Below the pieces are notes generated by a model, which was not told where the DNA came from, ran no database searches, and saw only the letters and a list, made by a program, of their open reading frames with translations. From assembly GCA_947628525.1 (NCBI GenBank), contig CANRAE010000006.1:1-32363 (forward strand): a DNA stretch of 32,363 bases, in the 5' to 3' direction. Numbering within the stretch: the first letter of the stretch is position 1; every line of letters starts with the position of its first letter. Origin of the DNA: an uncultured Bacilli bacterium. GTDB taxonomy: Bacteria > Bacillota_I > Bacilli_A > RF39 > UBA660. The position numbers were made by a program, and so were the translations under genes. Below are positions 23,878 to 32,165 of the stretch, piece after piece.

Positions 23878-24822
23878 TTATTCTAAATTTTTTCGCAATT
23901 CTTTTAAAGCATTTAAAAATTCATTAGTTTTTTTAAGCTCTTCATTAAGTTTATCTAAATTAGCAGTATTTTCTAATTCAATATTAGAAGATGCATAACC
24001 ATATACTGGTGATATGACCGGAGTTGTTTTAAAATCTTTATCTTCATATAAGTTAACTTTTTCTTGTAATGTTGGTACTTCTTCATTAATATTATCAATC
24101 GATTTATAGAGATCTTCTAATTCTTTAATAGAAATAGGTTCATTACCATCATCTTCATATTTAGCTATTTCTTCATCAGTTATAATTTGCTTTTTTTCTT
24201 CTAATTCACTGACACTAATAATGGCATTTTCTTCTTGATCACTTTCAAATTGGTCAACTTCTTCTTCCATACTTATACGATCATCATGGGTAGGTTCTAT
24301 ATTAACCAAAGGTGTATCAACACCATTTACTGGTGAATCTTCTGTTATATTATTATTTTCTTCTTTCTTTTCTAATTCTTTGGATTCTTCCGCTCCTTGC
24401 GATTCTGCATGGAGATCGTTATTTTCTATTAAATCTTCTTGTTCTATTTTAGCTAACTCTTCTTTTAAAGTTTGCAATTCTATTTGCGCTTTGGTTTTTT
24501 CCAATTCTTCGTTTTCTTCGACATATTTTATTTCATCAATCTCAGCTGTTTTTTCTAAATTTTTAGTTACTTTATCGACATCAATTTCTTCTAAAATTTT
24601 TTGATTAGCAGAAATACCTAATTCCCCTGTATCTTCGATATTAGATGGGTAATACACTTCATGATGCAAGTTATCTTCTTGATCGTTTAACTCTTCCTTG
24701 GCCTCTTTTTTAGCTTTTAAATCAATAAAAATGATACACAAAACCAAGATAAAAATTAAAACCATAAGACCTATGACAATTGTCAATTCATTATTTGCTA
24801 GAAATTCTATAAATTCTGTCAT
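23878..24822 (-). CDS. Acidic single-pass membrane protein, unknown
   Basis: A 314-aa protein with one N-terminal membrane helix (about 13-34) and a long, very acidic, Glu-rich cytoplasmic part predicted to be coiled coil and disordered. Two short repeats, IISVSELEE (201-209) and PISIKELEDLY (229-239), precede the motif TPVISPVYGY (267-276), then a final coiled coil (288-314). I do not recognise a family. The layout (membrane anchor, coiled coil, short linear motif) suggests a scaffold. Its GGGGTGAG ribosome-binding site overlaps the rsmE stop, so it is translationally linked to rsmE. Confidence 0.7.
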   Translation of the reverse strand: MTEFIEFLANNELTIVIGLMVLIFILVLCIIFIDLKAKKEAKEELNDQEDNLHHEVYYPSNIEDTGELGISANQKILEEIDVDKVTKNLEKTAEIDEIKYVEENEELEKTKAQIELQTLKEELAKIEQEDLIENNDLHAESQGAEESKELEKKEENNNITEDSPVNGVDTPLVNIEPTHDDRISMEEEVDQFESDQEENAIISVSELEEKKQIITDEEIAKYEDDGNEPISIKELEDLYKSIDNINEEVPTLQEKVNLYEDKDFKTTPVISPVYGYASSNIELENTANLDKLNEELKKTNEFLNALKELRKNLE

Positions 24823-24826
24823 TTTC

Positions 24827-25537
24827 TCACCCCATAAATATATAATTAATTATACTTAGAACAAAAGTTGATGCTGTTTCACACCTTAATACGCGGTTCC
24901 CAAATGATGCCATAATAAAATTGTTCTTCACTAAAATATCTTCTTCCGAAGGAGTAAATCCTCCTTCTGGTCCTATTACAAATAATATTTTATCACTTTG
25001 TTTAATGTTTGATAAGACTGTTTTAATACTTTTTGATATCTCATTGACACTACATAAAATTTTTATATCATAATCTTCTTTAATTAAATCAGCAATGGTA
25101 TGGATATCCATAATTTGCGGAATATCCGTACGTTTACATTGTTCGCTAGCTTCTTTAACTACTCTTTTCCAACGATCAATACGACTATCTTTTTTATGAT
25201 CTAACTTGACAACGCTTCTGGAAACATTAAGGGGAATAATTTCCTTAACTCCTAGTTCAGTACTTTTTTGTAAAATATAATCCATTTTCTTTTCTTGAAC
25301 AATACTTTGAGCAATAGTAACATGAAACTTTTCTTGTAAAGTATCTATTTTTTTTACTATTTTAGCACGGACATTATTACTTATTTCGATAATTTTAGCA
25401 ATAAATAATTCCTTATCATATACTATTTCAATTTCAGTATCAACTTTATAACGCATAACTGTTTTAATATGATAACTATCTTCATTAGATAAGATAAAAA
25501 GATCATTTTCTTTATTATTACAAAAATATCTTTGCAT
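24827..25537 (-). CDS. rsmE: 16S rRNA (uracil(1498)-N(3))-methyltransferase
   Basis: SPOUT-superfamily methyltransferase that methylates U1498 of 16S rRNA using SAM. The 236-aa protein has an N-terminal PUA-like domain and the C-terminal knot with VIGPEGGFTPSEE and the SAM-site segment FGNRVLRCETAST. Its ATG overlaps the miaA stop in a TAATG arrangement, with AGGAGG-like sequence upstream, indicating translational coupling. Stop is TGA. In many Bacillota rsmE sits after dnaJ and prmA; here it has moved away from dnaJ, about 20 kb distant. Confidence 0.97.
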   Translation of the reverse strand: MQRYFCNNKENDLFILSNEDSYHIKTVMRYKVDTEIEIVYDKELFIAKIIEISNNVRAKIVKKIDTLQEKFHVTIAQSIVQEKKMDYILQKSTELGVKEIIPLNVSRSVVKLDHKKDSRIDRWKRVVKEASEQCKRTDIPQIMDIHTIADLIKEDYDIKILCSVNEISKSIKTVLSNIKQSDKILFVIGPEGGFTPSEEDILVKNNFIMASFGNRVLRCETASTFVLSIINYIFMG

Positions 25538-26409
25538 TACTCCTCCTTGTTAACAAATTCATAAACTTCATTAATTGTTTGATTAAAATCATCATAATTG
25601 ACATTAAACCAATGAACTGATAGTTGATTATTAAAAAAAGTATATTGTCGTTTAGCATAATGACGTGAATTTTTCTTAATTAAAGCAATAGCTTCATCTT
25701 TGGTAATTGTTCCATCAAAATATTGATACAATTCTTTATAACCAATACAAGTTTTAATCGCTTTACTATGAATATTTCTTTGATAAAAATCATAAGCCTC
25801 TTCAATTAAACCATCACAAACCATTTTGTCAACACGATCATCAATTCTCTTATATAATAAATCTCTATTAGTAGACAATCCTACTATCATAAAGTCATAA
25901 AGAGGTTTATTTCCTTCATTAGTATTAACTGTATTATTATATATTTGACTAAGTTTTCGTTCTAACCTAGGACGATTATTAACATGAATATTGCTATTAG
26001 GTACTTTTTCTTTTATTAAAGCCAGTAATTCGGTATTAGTAAATTGAGAAAAATCATATTTTTCTTTTTCTTTTGCAAACTTATAATCATAAAGAGCTGC
26101 TTTAATATAAAGTCCTGTCCCCCCTACTATAATTATATTTTTCTTTTGTAATGATATTTCTTGGATTTCCTTACGACAATCTTTTTGATAATCACAAACA
26201 GTATATAAGGTGTTAATATCAACAAAATCAATTAAATGATGAGGAATATTATCCATTTCTGTTTTTCTTACTTTAGCTGTGGCAATATTTAATTCTTTAT
26301 ATACTTGCATACTATCAGCATTTATTATTTCCGCATTCATTCTTTTAGCTAATTCGATTGATAACTTAGTTTTACCAACTCCTGTGGGTCCAACAATTAC
26401 TACTATCAC
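25537..26409 (-). CDS. miaA: tRNA dimethylallyltransferase MiaA
   Basis: Adds a dimethylallyl group to A37 of UNN-decoding tRNAs (i6A). The 290-aa protein has the P-loop GPTGVGKT (7-14), NADSMQVYKELNIATAK, HHLIDF, and IIVGGTGLYIKA. The frame opens upstream to 26502, but I use GTG at 26409. AAAAGGAAG lies 7 nt before it, the protein then starts MIVVIVGPTG as MiaA does, and overlap with the upstream gene is avoided. It is coupled to rsmE by a TAATG overlap. The mutL-miaA neighbourhood is widespread in bacteria, here interrupted by one unknown gene. Confidence 0.96.
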   Translation of the reverse strand: MIVVIVGPTGVGKTKLSIELAKRMNAEIINADSMQVYKELNIATAKVRKTEMDNIPHHLIDFVDINTLYTVCDYQKDCRKEIQEISLQKKNIIIVGGTGLYIKAALYDYKFAKEKEKYDFSQFTNTELLALIKEKVPNSNIHVNNRPRLERKLSQIYNNTVNTNEGNKPLYDFMIVGLSTNRDLLYKRIDDRVDKMVCDGLIEEAYDFYQRNIHSKAIKTCIGYKELYQYFDGTITKDEAIALIKKNSRHYAKRQYTFFNNQLSVHWFNVNYDDFNQTINEVYEFVNKEE

Positions 26410-26413
26410 TATA

Positions 26414-26977
26414 TCACTTCCTTTTAGCACGATATGATAACAAATAAACTTTATAATCTTGATGAAGAGTTTCTTCATATTGATTAATATTATAACCAGC
26501 ATTAATTAATTGATTTTTTAATTGTTTATAATAAGTACATATTTCTTTATAAAAAGATTTATGTTTAGAAGAAGATATACCGATATTAAAACTACCTTGA
26601 TCTAATACTTGATTAATTCTAGATAAAGTATCATTATAATAACCATTACATATATAACAAAAAGAAGCTTTTTTAGAATTATTAACATTTGCTTCTGGTA
26701 CTTTAAATTCATTAGAGCAACGAATAATCATAGCATTATTTAAATAATTACTGACATTATATTCCTTAGTTAAAACAGATTCAACAATCACGTCATCAGT
26801 AGCTATACAATTACTATCAATAATAAGATCAGCAAATAACTTATTTCTAATATCTAATTCATTTAACCAATTACTATAATCATTATAATTAATAAAAAAT
26901 TTTTCTAATAAATAATCATAATAAATATTAGGGTTTTGATATGTTTCTTCTATAAAACGTTTAACACAATAATCCAT
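26414..26977 (-). CDS. Unknown 187-aa protein between mutL and miaA
   Basis: No family recognised. The protein is soluble-looking, rich in Asn, Tyr and Ile, with a CxxC-type FCYICNGYYN segment near residues 112-121 and a C-terminus ending in a basic stretch (SYRAKRK). No signal peptide or membrane segment. The ATG at 26977 has AAAGGAAAGAG upstream, and a promoter lies 26-54 nt upstream of the ATG, so the longer frame to 27031 is rejected. It is 4 nt from the miaA GTG and so heads a miaA-rsmE transcription unit. A role linked to tRNA modification is only a guess from position. Confidence 0.7.
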   Translation of the reverse strand: MDYCVKRFIEETYQNPNIYYDYLLEKFFINYNDYSNWLNELDIRNKLFADLIIDSNCIATDDVIVESVLTKEYNVSNYLNNAMIIRCSNEFKVPEANVNNSKKASFCYICNGYYNDTLSRINQVLDQGSFNIGISSSKHKSFYKEICTYYKQLKNQLINAGYNINQYEETLHQDYKVYLLSYRAKRK

Positions 26978-27002
26978 AATATGCTCTTTCCTTTTATATG
27001 TT

Positions 27003-27031
27003 ATACTAACACGGATCGAAAAAAAGTACAA
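27003..27031 (-). promoter_or_regulatory. Promoter of unknown gene-miaA-rsmE unit
   Basis: Minus-strand TTGTAC (27026-27031), 17-nt spacer, TAGTAT (27003-27008) with upstream TGT (extended -10). The -35 is formed by the descending arm of the mutL terminator hairpin. Confidence 0.6.
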
Positions 27032-27042
27032 GATAAGTACTT
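27019..27042 (-). terminator. mutL terminator
   Basis: Stem AAGTAC/GTACTT (27024-27029 with 27037-27042), 7-nt loop, followed on the minus strand by a U-run (27019-27025). It starts 2 nt after the mutL stop. Confidence 0.75.
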
Positions 27043-27043
27043 C

Positions 27044-28828
27044 TTAATTCATAGCTCTTTTAAACATTTTTTCTAATTCATAATTAGAATATGTAATAAT
27101 AGTTGGTCGTCCATGAGGACAAGTAAAAGGATTTTCACATTTGCGTAACGTATCAAGTAAATATTCCATTGTTTCTAAGGTAATATGATCATTAGCTTTA
27201 ATACTCATTTTACAAGCTAAAGTAATAGCTATTTTTTCAGTAAATTTATAACTATCAAAATTTTCTTTCATAATGATGATCTCTATTATTTTACGAATTG
27301 CTTCCTCAGTATTAAAAGTTGGAAGCCAATAAGGATGACTTCTAATTAAAATAGTATTAATTCCAAATTCTTCAAAAGTAAAATTTAATTCTTCTAATAA
27401 ATGCATATTTTCTTTAAAAATAATATAATCATTGTTAGATAGTTCTATTTTAATAGGAATAAGAAGATCAATTACTTTATTATCGTGGGTACCTAAAGCT
27501 TTTAAATATTTTTCATAATTAATTCTTTCATTAGCAGCATGTTGATCAATAATAAACATACCATCTTCATTTTCAGCAATTATATATGTACCATGAACTA
27601 AGCCAACAGGATACATTTTTTTGATCCTCTCTACTCCTTCAACCTCTACATCAGTTGAACTAGTAGATAAATTAGCTGGTTCTTCACTAATTGCAAAATC
27701 AAGAGTCATTTCTTGAATGTTATCATATTCTTTCTCTTCTTTACTATTTTCTTTATTATTAATGACATAATTATCAATTATATTTTTTAAATTGATCGTT
27801 TTTTCTTTTTCTTCATTGTCTTTAACTTCTAAGGTAGGAATTAAAGTACGTTTGGATAATTTATTAGAAATAACTTCTGTAATTAAAGCTTTTAAATTAT
27901 CAAAATTAGAAAACTTAATATCCATTTTAGTCGGATGAATATTAATATCTATTAAATAAGGATCAGCTTCAATATTTAAAACGACAATAGGAAATTTACA
28001 TTCTGGTACATAAGTATGGTAACTATCAAGAATAGTTTTAGTTAAATCACTATTTCTTATAATACGTCCATTAACTAAGGTTGTTATAACATTACGATTA
28101 GTTCTAGCCATTTCAGGATATGATATATATCCAGAGATTTTATAATCTTTATTGTCTCCATTTATAGCTATCATTTTTTTGGTTACATCTAATCCGTAAA
28201 TAGCATGAATTACTTTTAATAAATTACCTTTTCCATCGGTATTTAAAAGTTCTTTATCATTATTAATTAAAACAAATTTAATATTAGGAAAAGATAAAGC
28301 CATTTTATTAACATAATCTACTATATTAGCAAGTTCGGTATATAAATTTTTTAAATATTTTAATCTAACAGGAGTATTATAAAATAGATCTCTTACCGTA
28401 ATTTTAGTTCCTTGTTTCAAATCACTATTATTAACGCTTTCTATTTTCCCACCATTAATAATTACTTCGGTACCACTAGTACCATCTGATGTTTTTAAAT
28501 TAACTCTGCTAACAGAAGCAATGGAAGGCAGTGCTTCACCTCTAAAACCTAAACTCTCAATATTAAATAAATCTTCTAAACTTTTTAATTTACTAGTAGC
28601 ATGTCTTGAAAAAGCCATAACCGCATCTTCCTTATCCATTCCTATTCCATCATCAGTTACAACAATTTCTTTAACACCACTATCAACTAATTCTATCTTA
28701 ATAAAACTACTGTTGGCATCAATAGCGTTTTCAACTAACTCTTTAACGACATTCATGGTTTTTTCAACTACTTCACCAGCAGCAATTTTATTAGCTAAAT
28801 CTTCACTCATTAATTGAATATTACTCAT
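27044..28828 (-). CDS. mutL: DNA mismatch repair endonuclease MutL
   Basis: Mismatch-repair ATPase/nuclease that couples MutS mismatch recognition to strand removal. The 594-aa protein has the GHKL ATPase motifs: KELVENAIDAN (29-39, catalytic E33), DDGIGM (59-64) and GFRGEAL (94-100). A variable acidic linker follows (about 330-400). The C-terminal domain has the metal-dependent endonuclease motif DQHAANERINYE and a closing CPHGRP, so this is the nicking type found in organisms without MutH. The ATG has AGGAAG 6 nt upstream. It is the last gene of the uvrC-mutL run. mutS is not in the window. Confidence 0.97.
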   Translation of the reverse strand: MSNIQLMSEDLANKIAAGEVVEKTMNVVKELVENAIDANSSFIKIELVDSGVKEIVVTDDGIGMDKEDAVMAFSRHATSKLKSLEDLFNIESLGFRGEALPSIASVSRVNLKTSDGTSGTEVIINGGKIESVNNSDLKQGTKITVRDLFYNTPVRLKYLKNLYTELANIVDYVNKMALSFPNIKFVLINNDKELLNTDGKGNLLKVIHAIYGLDVTKKMIAINGDNKDYKISGYISYPEMARTNRNVITTLVNGRIIRNSDLTKTILDSYHTYVPECKFPIVVLNIEADPYLIDINIHPTKMDIKFSNFDNLKALITEVISNKLSKRTLIPTLEVKDNEEKEKTINLKNIIDNYVINNKENSKEEKEYDNIQEMTLDFAISEEPANLSTSSTDVEVEGVERIKKMYPVGLVHGTYIIAENEDGMFIIDQHAANERINYEKYLKALGTHDNKVIDLLIPIKIELSNNDYIIFKENMHLLEELNFTFEEFGINTILIRSHPYWLPTFNTEEAIRKIIEIIIMKENFDSYKFTEKIAITLACKMSIKANDHITLETMEYLLDTLRKCENPFTCPHGRPTIITYSNYELEKMFKRAMN

Positions 28829-28838
28829 ATTTTACTTC

Positions 28839-29201
28839 CTATCTTTCATCTTTACTATCAATATCTATATATACTTTACTATTTGTCGGATCTACATAAT
28901 ATATATTTTCTTTGTTATCATAAGACGTCAATACGACTATCTTGTATAAATTATCGGTTGTAGCTTCTACTGTATATGTATAATTAGCTTCATCTAACAT
29001 AGGTTTAATTAATTCAAAAGCATCTATCTTACTCATTCCTGATATTTCCAATAATTGTTGCTCTAATACTTGTTGGGAAGTAATAGTGCTATTTAAAGTA
29101 TCATTTTGATTTCTTTTTAAATAAATTATGCTAGCTATAATAATGATAATTGCCAAGGTAAGAGGAATAATAAATCGTAAATTTGTTTTTATTTTTTTCA
29201 T
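28839..29201 (-). CDS. Small membrane-anchored protein, unknown, between uvrC and mutL
   Basis: A 120-aa protein with one N-terminal membrane helix (about 11-28), then an extracytoplasmic domain. The end (YKIVVLTSYDNKENIYYVDP followed by NSKVYID) recalls the beta-hairpin pattern of PepSY-like domains, a weak resemblance. The ATG at 29201 is preferred to GTG at 29213, although the ribosome-binding site is weak (AGAGTGG). Its start lies 13 nt after the uvrC stop and its stop 10 nt before mutL, so it is in the same transcript. Function unknown. Confidence 0.7.
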   Translation of the reverse strand: MKKIKTNLRFIIPLTLAIIIIIASIIYLKRNQNDTLNSTITSQQVLEQQLLEISGMSKIDAFELIKPMLDEANYTYTVEATTDNLYKIVVLTSYDNKENIYYVDPTNSKVYIDIDSKDER

Positions 29202-29214
29202 ATCAAATACCACT

Positions 29215-31002
29215 CTAACTTTCTAAATTTTGTAAATAATGATATAGATTATCTGCTACATCTTTATTGACAACTTTTTCCAAATCTTCTTTGGAAGCTT
29301 CCTTCATTTTCTTTAACGATCCAAAATGTCGTAATAAATCTTTCTTCCGTTTCTCACCTATCCCTGGGACAAAGTCTAAAAGACTAGATAACATACCTTT
29401 ACTTTTGATATTACGATGGTAAGTTATAGCAAAACGATGGACTTCATCTTGAATTTTACTTAAAAACAAGAATAAATTGCTTTTACTATCGATCTGAATT
29501 GTATGAAGATCTTGATCAACTATGGAACTAGTACGATGCTTATCATCCTTTTTTAAGCCTATAATAGGTATATTTAAATGTAAAGAACTAAGTATTTCTT
29601 TGGCTACTTTTACTTGTAACTCACCCCCATCAATAACAATTAAACTAGGGGCTTCATCTTCTTCCATTAGAACTTTATAATACCGGCGATATAAAACTTC
29701 GCGCATAGCATTTAAATCATCTTTAACATCAACACTAATTTTATATTTACGATATAAATCTTTGTTAGGTAAAAAGTCATCAAATACAATCATCGCACCA
29801 ACGTAAAAAGTACCAAATAAATGCGAATTATCAAAAGATTCTATTCTACTGATATTAGGAATATTAAGAAGTTTTTCTAACTCTTTTTTAGCATTTAAAC
29901 GTTCCATATCATTTTTCTTTAATATTTCTTCTTCTTCCTTTAATGCCACCATAGCATTATCTTGGGCCATTCTTAAAAGATTTTTAAGATCACCTCTTTG
30001 AGGAGTTAATACTTTAACTTGTAAATATTCTTCTAATAATTTACTATCAACTTCATCACTTATGACAATTTCTTTGGGTAACAAATGATCTTTTTCATAA
30101 AATTTAATAATATATTCTATAATTTCTTCTTGTTCACTATCGACAATATTAAATATGTCTTTATGTCTTCCAAATAAAAGACCATCTCTTATAAAAAAGA
30201 CTTGAATGGATAAATAATTATTATTTTTCCAATAAGCAAACATATCAAAATTATATTTACGGTTTAGATCGATCTTTTGACGTTTTAAAGTAATATTGAT
30301 ATCATTAAGCATACTTTTTAATTCATTAGCTTTTTCAAAATTCAAAGCTTCACTAGCCTTATACATATCTTCTTCAATTTTTTTGGTAATAATTGAAGCA
30401 TCACCTTTTAAAAAAGAAGTAATTTCTAAGCGCATTTGATTAATTAATTTACTATCAATATTATTATATTTGCAATAACCTAAACATTCACCTAAATGAT
30501 AATATAAACAAACATCTTTTTTTAAAGTAGCACATTTTCGTAAAGGATAAACACGATTAATTATTTCAACGGTACGTCTTGCAGCATTAACATTAGGAAA
30601 AGGTCCAAATAAATGACTTTTATGACGTTTTCTATTAATATTTCTTACTACTTTAACTTGGGGATATTTATCATTAGTAAGTTCAATATAAGGATAACTT
30701 TTATCATCTTTTAATAAAATATTATACTTAGGATTATATTTCTTGATTAAAGTAATTTCTAAGATCAAAGATTCTAATTCTGATGAAGTAACAATATATT
30801 CAAAAGTTGCTATATCATTTACTAACATGGCTGTTTTACCAGTAACTGTTCCAGTAAAATAACTTTTTAAACGATTCTTTAAATTTTTAGCTTTACCTAC
30901 ATAAATGATAATACCATCTTTATTTTTCATTTGATAACTACCAGGTAAATTAGGTACTAAAGCCAATTTCTCTTTAATATGTTCTTTAACGTCCTTTTCC
31001 AT
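29215..31002 (-). CDS. uvrC: Excinuclease ABC subunit C
   Basis: Nuclease of nucleotide excision repair that makes both incisions after UvrAB damage recognition. The 595-aa protein has an N-terminal GIY-YIG-type domain (IIYVGKAKNLKNRL), the Cys-rich region around CATLKKDVCLYYHLGECLGYC, a UVR UvrB-interaction segment near 200-235, the RNase H-like C-terminal nuclease (SRIESFDNSHLFGT, LIVIDGGELQV), and a helix-hairpin-helix (VPGIGEKRKKDLLRHFGSL). The ATG at 31002 has GGTGA 5 nt upstream; the frame to 31050 runs into the promoter. It heads the uvrC-membrane protein-mutL unit. Confidence 0.97.
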   Translation of the reverse strand: MEKDVKEHIKEKLALVPNLPGSYQMKNKDGIIIYVGKAKNLKNRLKSYFTGTVTGKTAMLVNDIATFEYIVTSSELESLILEITLIKKYNPKYNILLKDDKSYPYIELTNDKYPQVKVVRNINRKRHKSHLFGPFPNVNAARRTVEIINRVYPLRKCATLKKDVCLYYHLGECLGYCKYNNIDSKLINQMRLEITSFLKGDASIITKKIEEDMYKASEALNFEKANELKSMLNDINITLKRQKIDLNRKYNFDMFAYWKNNNYLSIQVFFIRDGLLFGRHKDIFNIVDSEQEEIIEYIIKFYEKDHLLPKEIVISDEVDSKLLEEYLQVKVLTPQRGDLKNLLRMAQDNAMVALKEEEEILKKNDMERLNAKKELEKLLNIPNISRIESFDNSHLFGTFYVGAMIVFDDFLPNKDLYRKYKISVDVKDDLNAMREVLYRRYYKVLMEEDEAPSLIVIDGGELQVKVAKEILSSLHLNIPIIGLKKDDKHRTSSIVDQDLHTIQIDSKSNLFLFLSKIQDEVHRFAITYHRNIKSKGMLSSLLDFVPGIGEKRKKDLLRHFGSLKKMKEASKEDLEKVVNKDVADNLYHYLQNLES

Positions 31003-31018
31003 TTCCTTCACCAAAAAA

Positions 31019-31024
31019 ATTATA
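31019..31024 (-). promoter_or_regulatory. uvrC promoter (extended -10)
   Basis: Minus-strand TATAAT preceded by TGT, an extended -10, about 17 nt before the uvrC start codon. No good -35 and no SOS-box-like palindrome is visible here. Confidence 0.55.
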
Positions 31025-31131
31025 ACACAAAAAAATACAACCATGTGCATATTTATCGTTTTTTTGCTTTTTTACAGGTAAAATATATTTATATTAAATA
31101 TTAATTAAGATATAATATAGATGGTGATTAT

Positions 31132-31689
31132 ATGTATACAATTCAAGAAAATAATACCTATACATTAGAAGTTAAAAGATCTAAATTTATTGCCAAAACA
31201 TATAAAGTAAATAATGTCTTAGATGTTAATTCAATATTATTAGCAATTAAAGAAGAATATTATGATGCCACTCATTATTGTTATGCTTATATCATAAATG
31301 ATCAAAAAAAATGTAGTGATGATAATGAACCTAGCGGAACAGCTGGTCTTCCTATTTTGCAAGTATTAGAAAAAAATCATTTAAATATGGTTTTATGTGT
31401 TGTCGTCCGTTATTTTGGCGGTATAAAACTAGGAGCTGGTGGCCTTTTACGTGCTTATACTAAAGCTAGCAGTAATGTCGTTAAAGCAAGCAAATTAATC
31501 GAAATCATTCCTTCTTTAACCATTGAGATAACTACTACATATGAAGATCAAAAAACACTAGACTATATTATTAAAAACTATAAATATCAAAAAATATATA
31601 ATGAAGATATTAAATATATCATCACTTTACCTAAAAAAGATATTGATAAACTTAGTTCTTATCACTATACCATAATAAATGAAGAATAA
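31132..31689 (+). CDS. YigZ/IMPACT-family protein (UPF0029)
   Basis: A 185-aa cytosolic protein of the YigZ (IMPACT) family, suggested from structure to bind nucleic acid or translation factors; the exact role is unsettled. The hallmark VVVRYFGGIKLGAGGLLRAY lies near residues 87-106, preceded by HYCYAYIIND and DDNEPSGTAGLPIL. The C-terminal ~70 residues form the DUF1949-like ferredoxin fold. GGTGA lies before the ATG, and a TATAAT (31111-31116) lies 16-21 nt upstream. It is transcribed divergently from uvrC. Confidence 0.93.
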   Translation: MYTIQENNTYTLEVKRSKFIAKTYKVNNVLDVNSILLAIKEEYYDATHYCYAYIINDQKKCSDDNEPSGTAGLPILQVLEKNHLNMVLCVVVRYFGGIKLGAGGLLRAYTKASSNVVKASKLIEIIPSLTIEITTTYEDQKTLDYIIKNYKYQKIYNEDIKYIITLPKKDIDKLSSYHYTIINEE

Positions 31690-31703
31690 TAATTATTATT
31701 TGA

Positions 31704-32165
31704 TTATCGAGAACTAATTTTATCATTTGACAATTGTTTACAACAGATTTCATCAAATGTTACACAAAAATTTTTACAAAGTACATATAAATTAGATAAA
31801 GAAATAGTAATTAAACCTTTTTCATAACGATAAATACAAGCTTGACTAACATCTAATAGTTGAGCAATATTTTCTTGGGAAAGTCCTTGTTTTATTCTAA
31901 GATAATGAATATTATTACCTAGTAATTGTCTATCTAACTGGTGATTATAATATTTGGCTTTTTTATTATTAGATAAACCTAAAATATAATCTATACTATA
32001 ACCAAAATAATAAGCAAAATTGTATAAATCATTAATAGGAATAATATTAATTCCTAGTTCCCATAAAGAATATGTTGAACGTTTAACATTTAAAATAATT
32101 GCCAGTTGATCTTGACTTAGATCATGATCTTCTCTAATATCTCTTAATCTTTGAAAATTTAGCAC
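31704..32165 (-). CDS. Transcriptional regulator with two tandem XRE-type HTH domains
   Basis: A 153-aa protein made almost wholly of two helix-turn-helix units: residues about 4-65 (LRDIREDHDLSQDQLAIILN...YSLWELG) and 84-142 (LRIKQGLSQENIAQLLDVSQ...IYRYEKG). They are joined by a short basic linker. There is no ligand-binding domain. The GTG at 32165 has AGGTGA about 5 nt upstream and gives the normal start MLNFQRLRDI, so it is preferred over GTG at 32174. It converges with the YigZ gene; the 14-nt gap includes part of a 16-bp A/T palindrome (31685-31700). Targets are unknown. Confidence 0.85.
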   Translation of the reverse strand: MLNFQRLRDIREDHDLSQDQLAIILNVKRSTYSLWELGINIIPINDLYNFAYYFGYSIDYILGLSNNKKAKYYNHQLDRQLLGNNIHYLRIKQGLSQENIAQLLDVSQACIYRYEKGLITISLSNLYVLCKNFCVTFDEICCKQLSNDKISSR

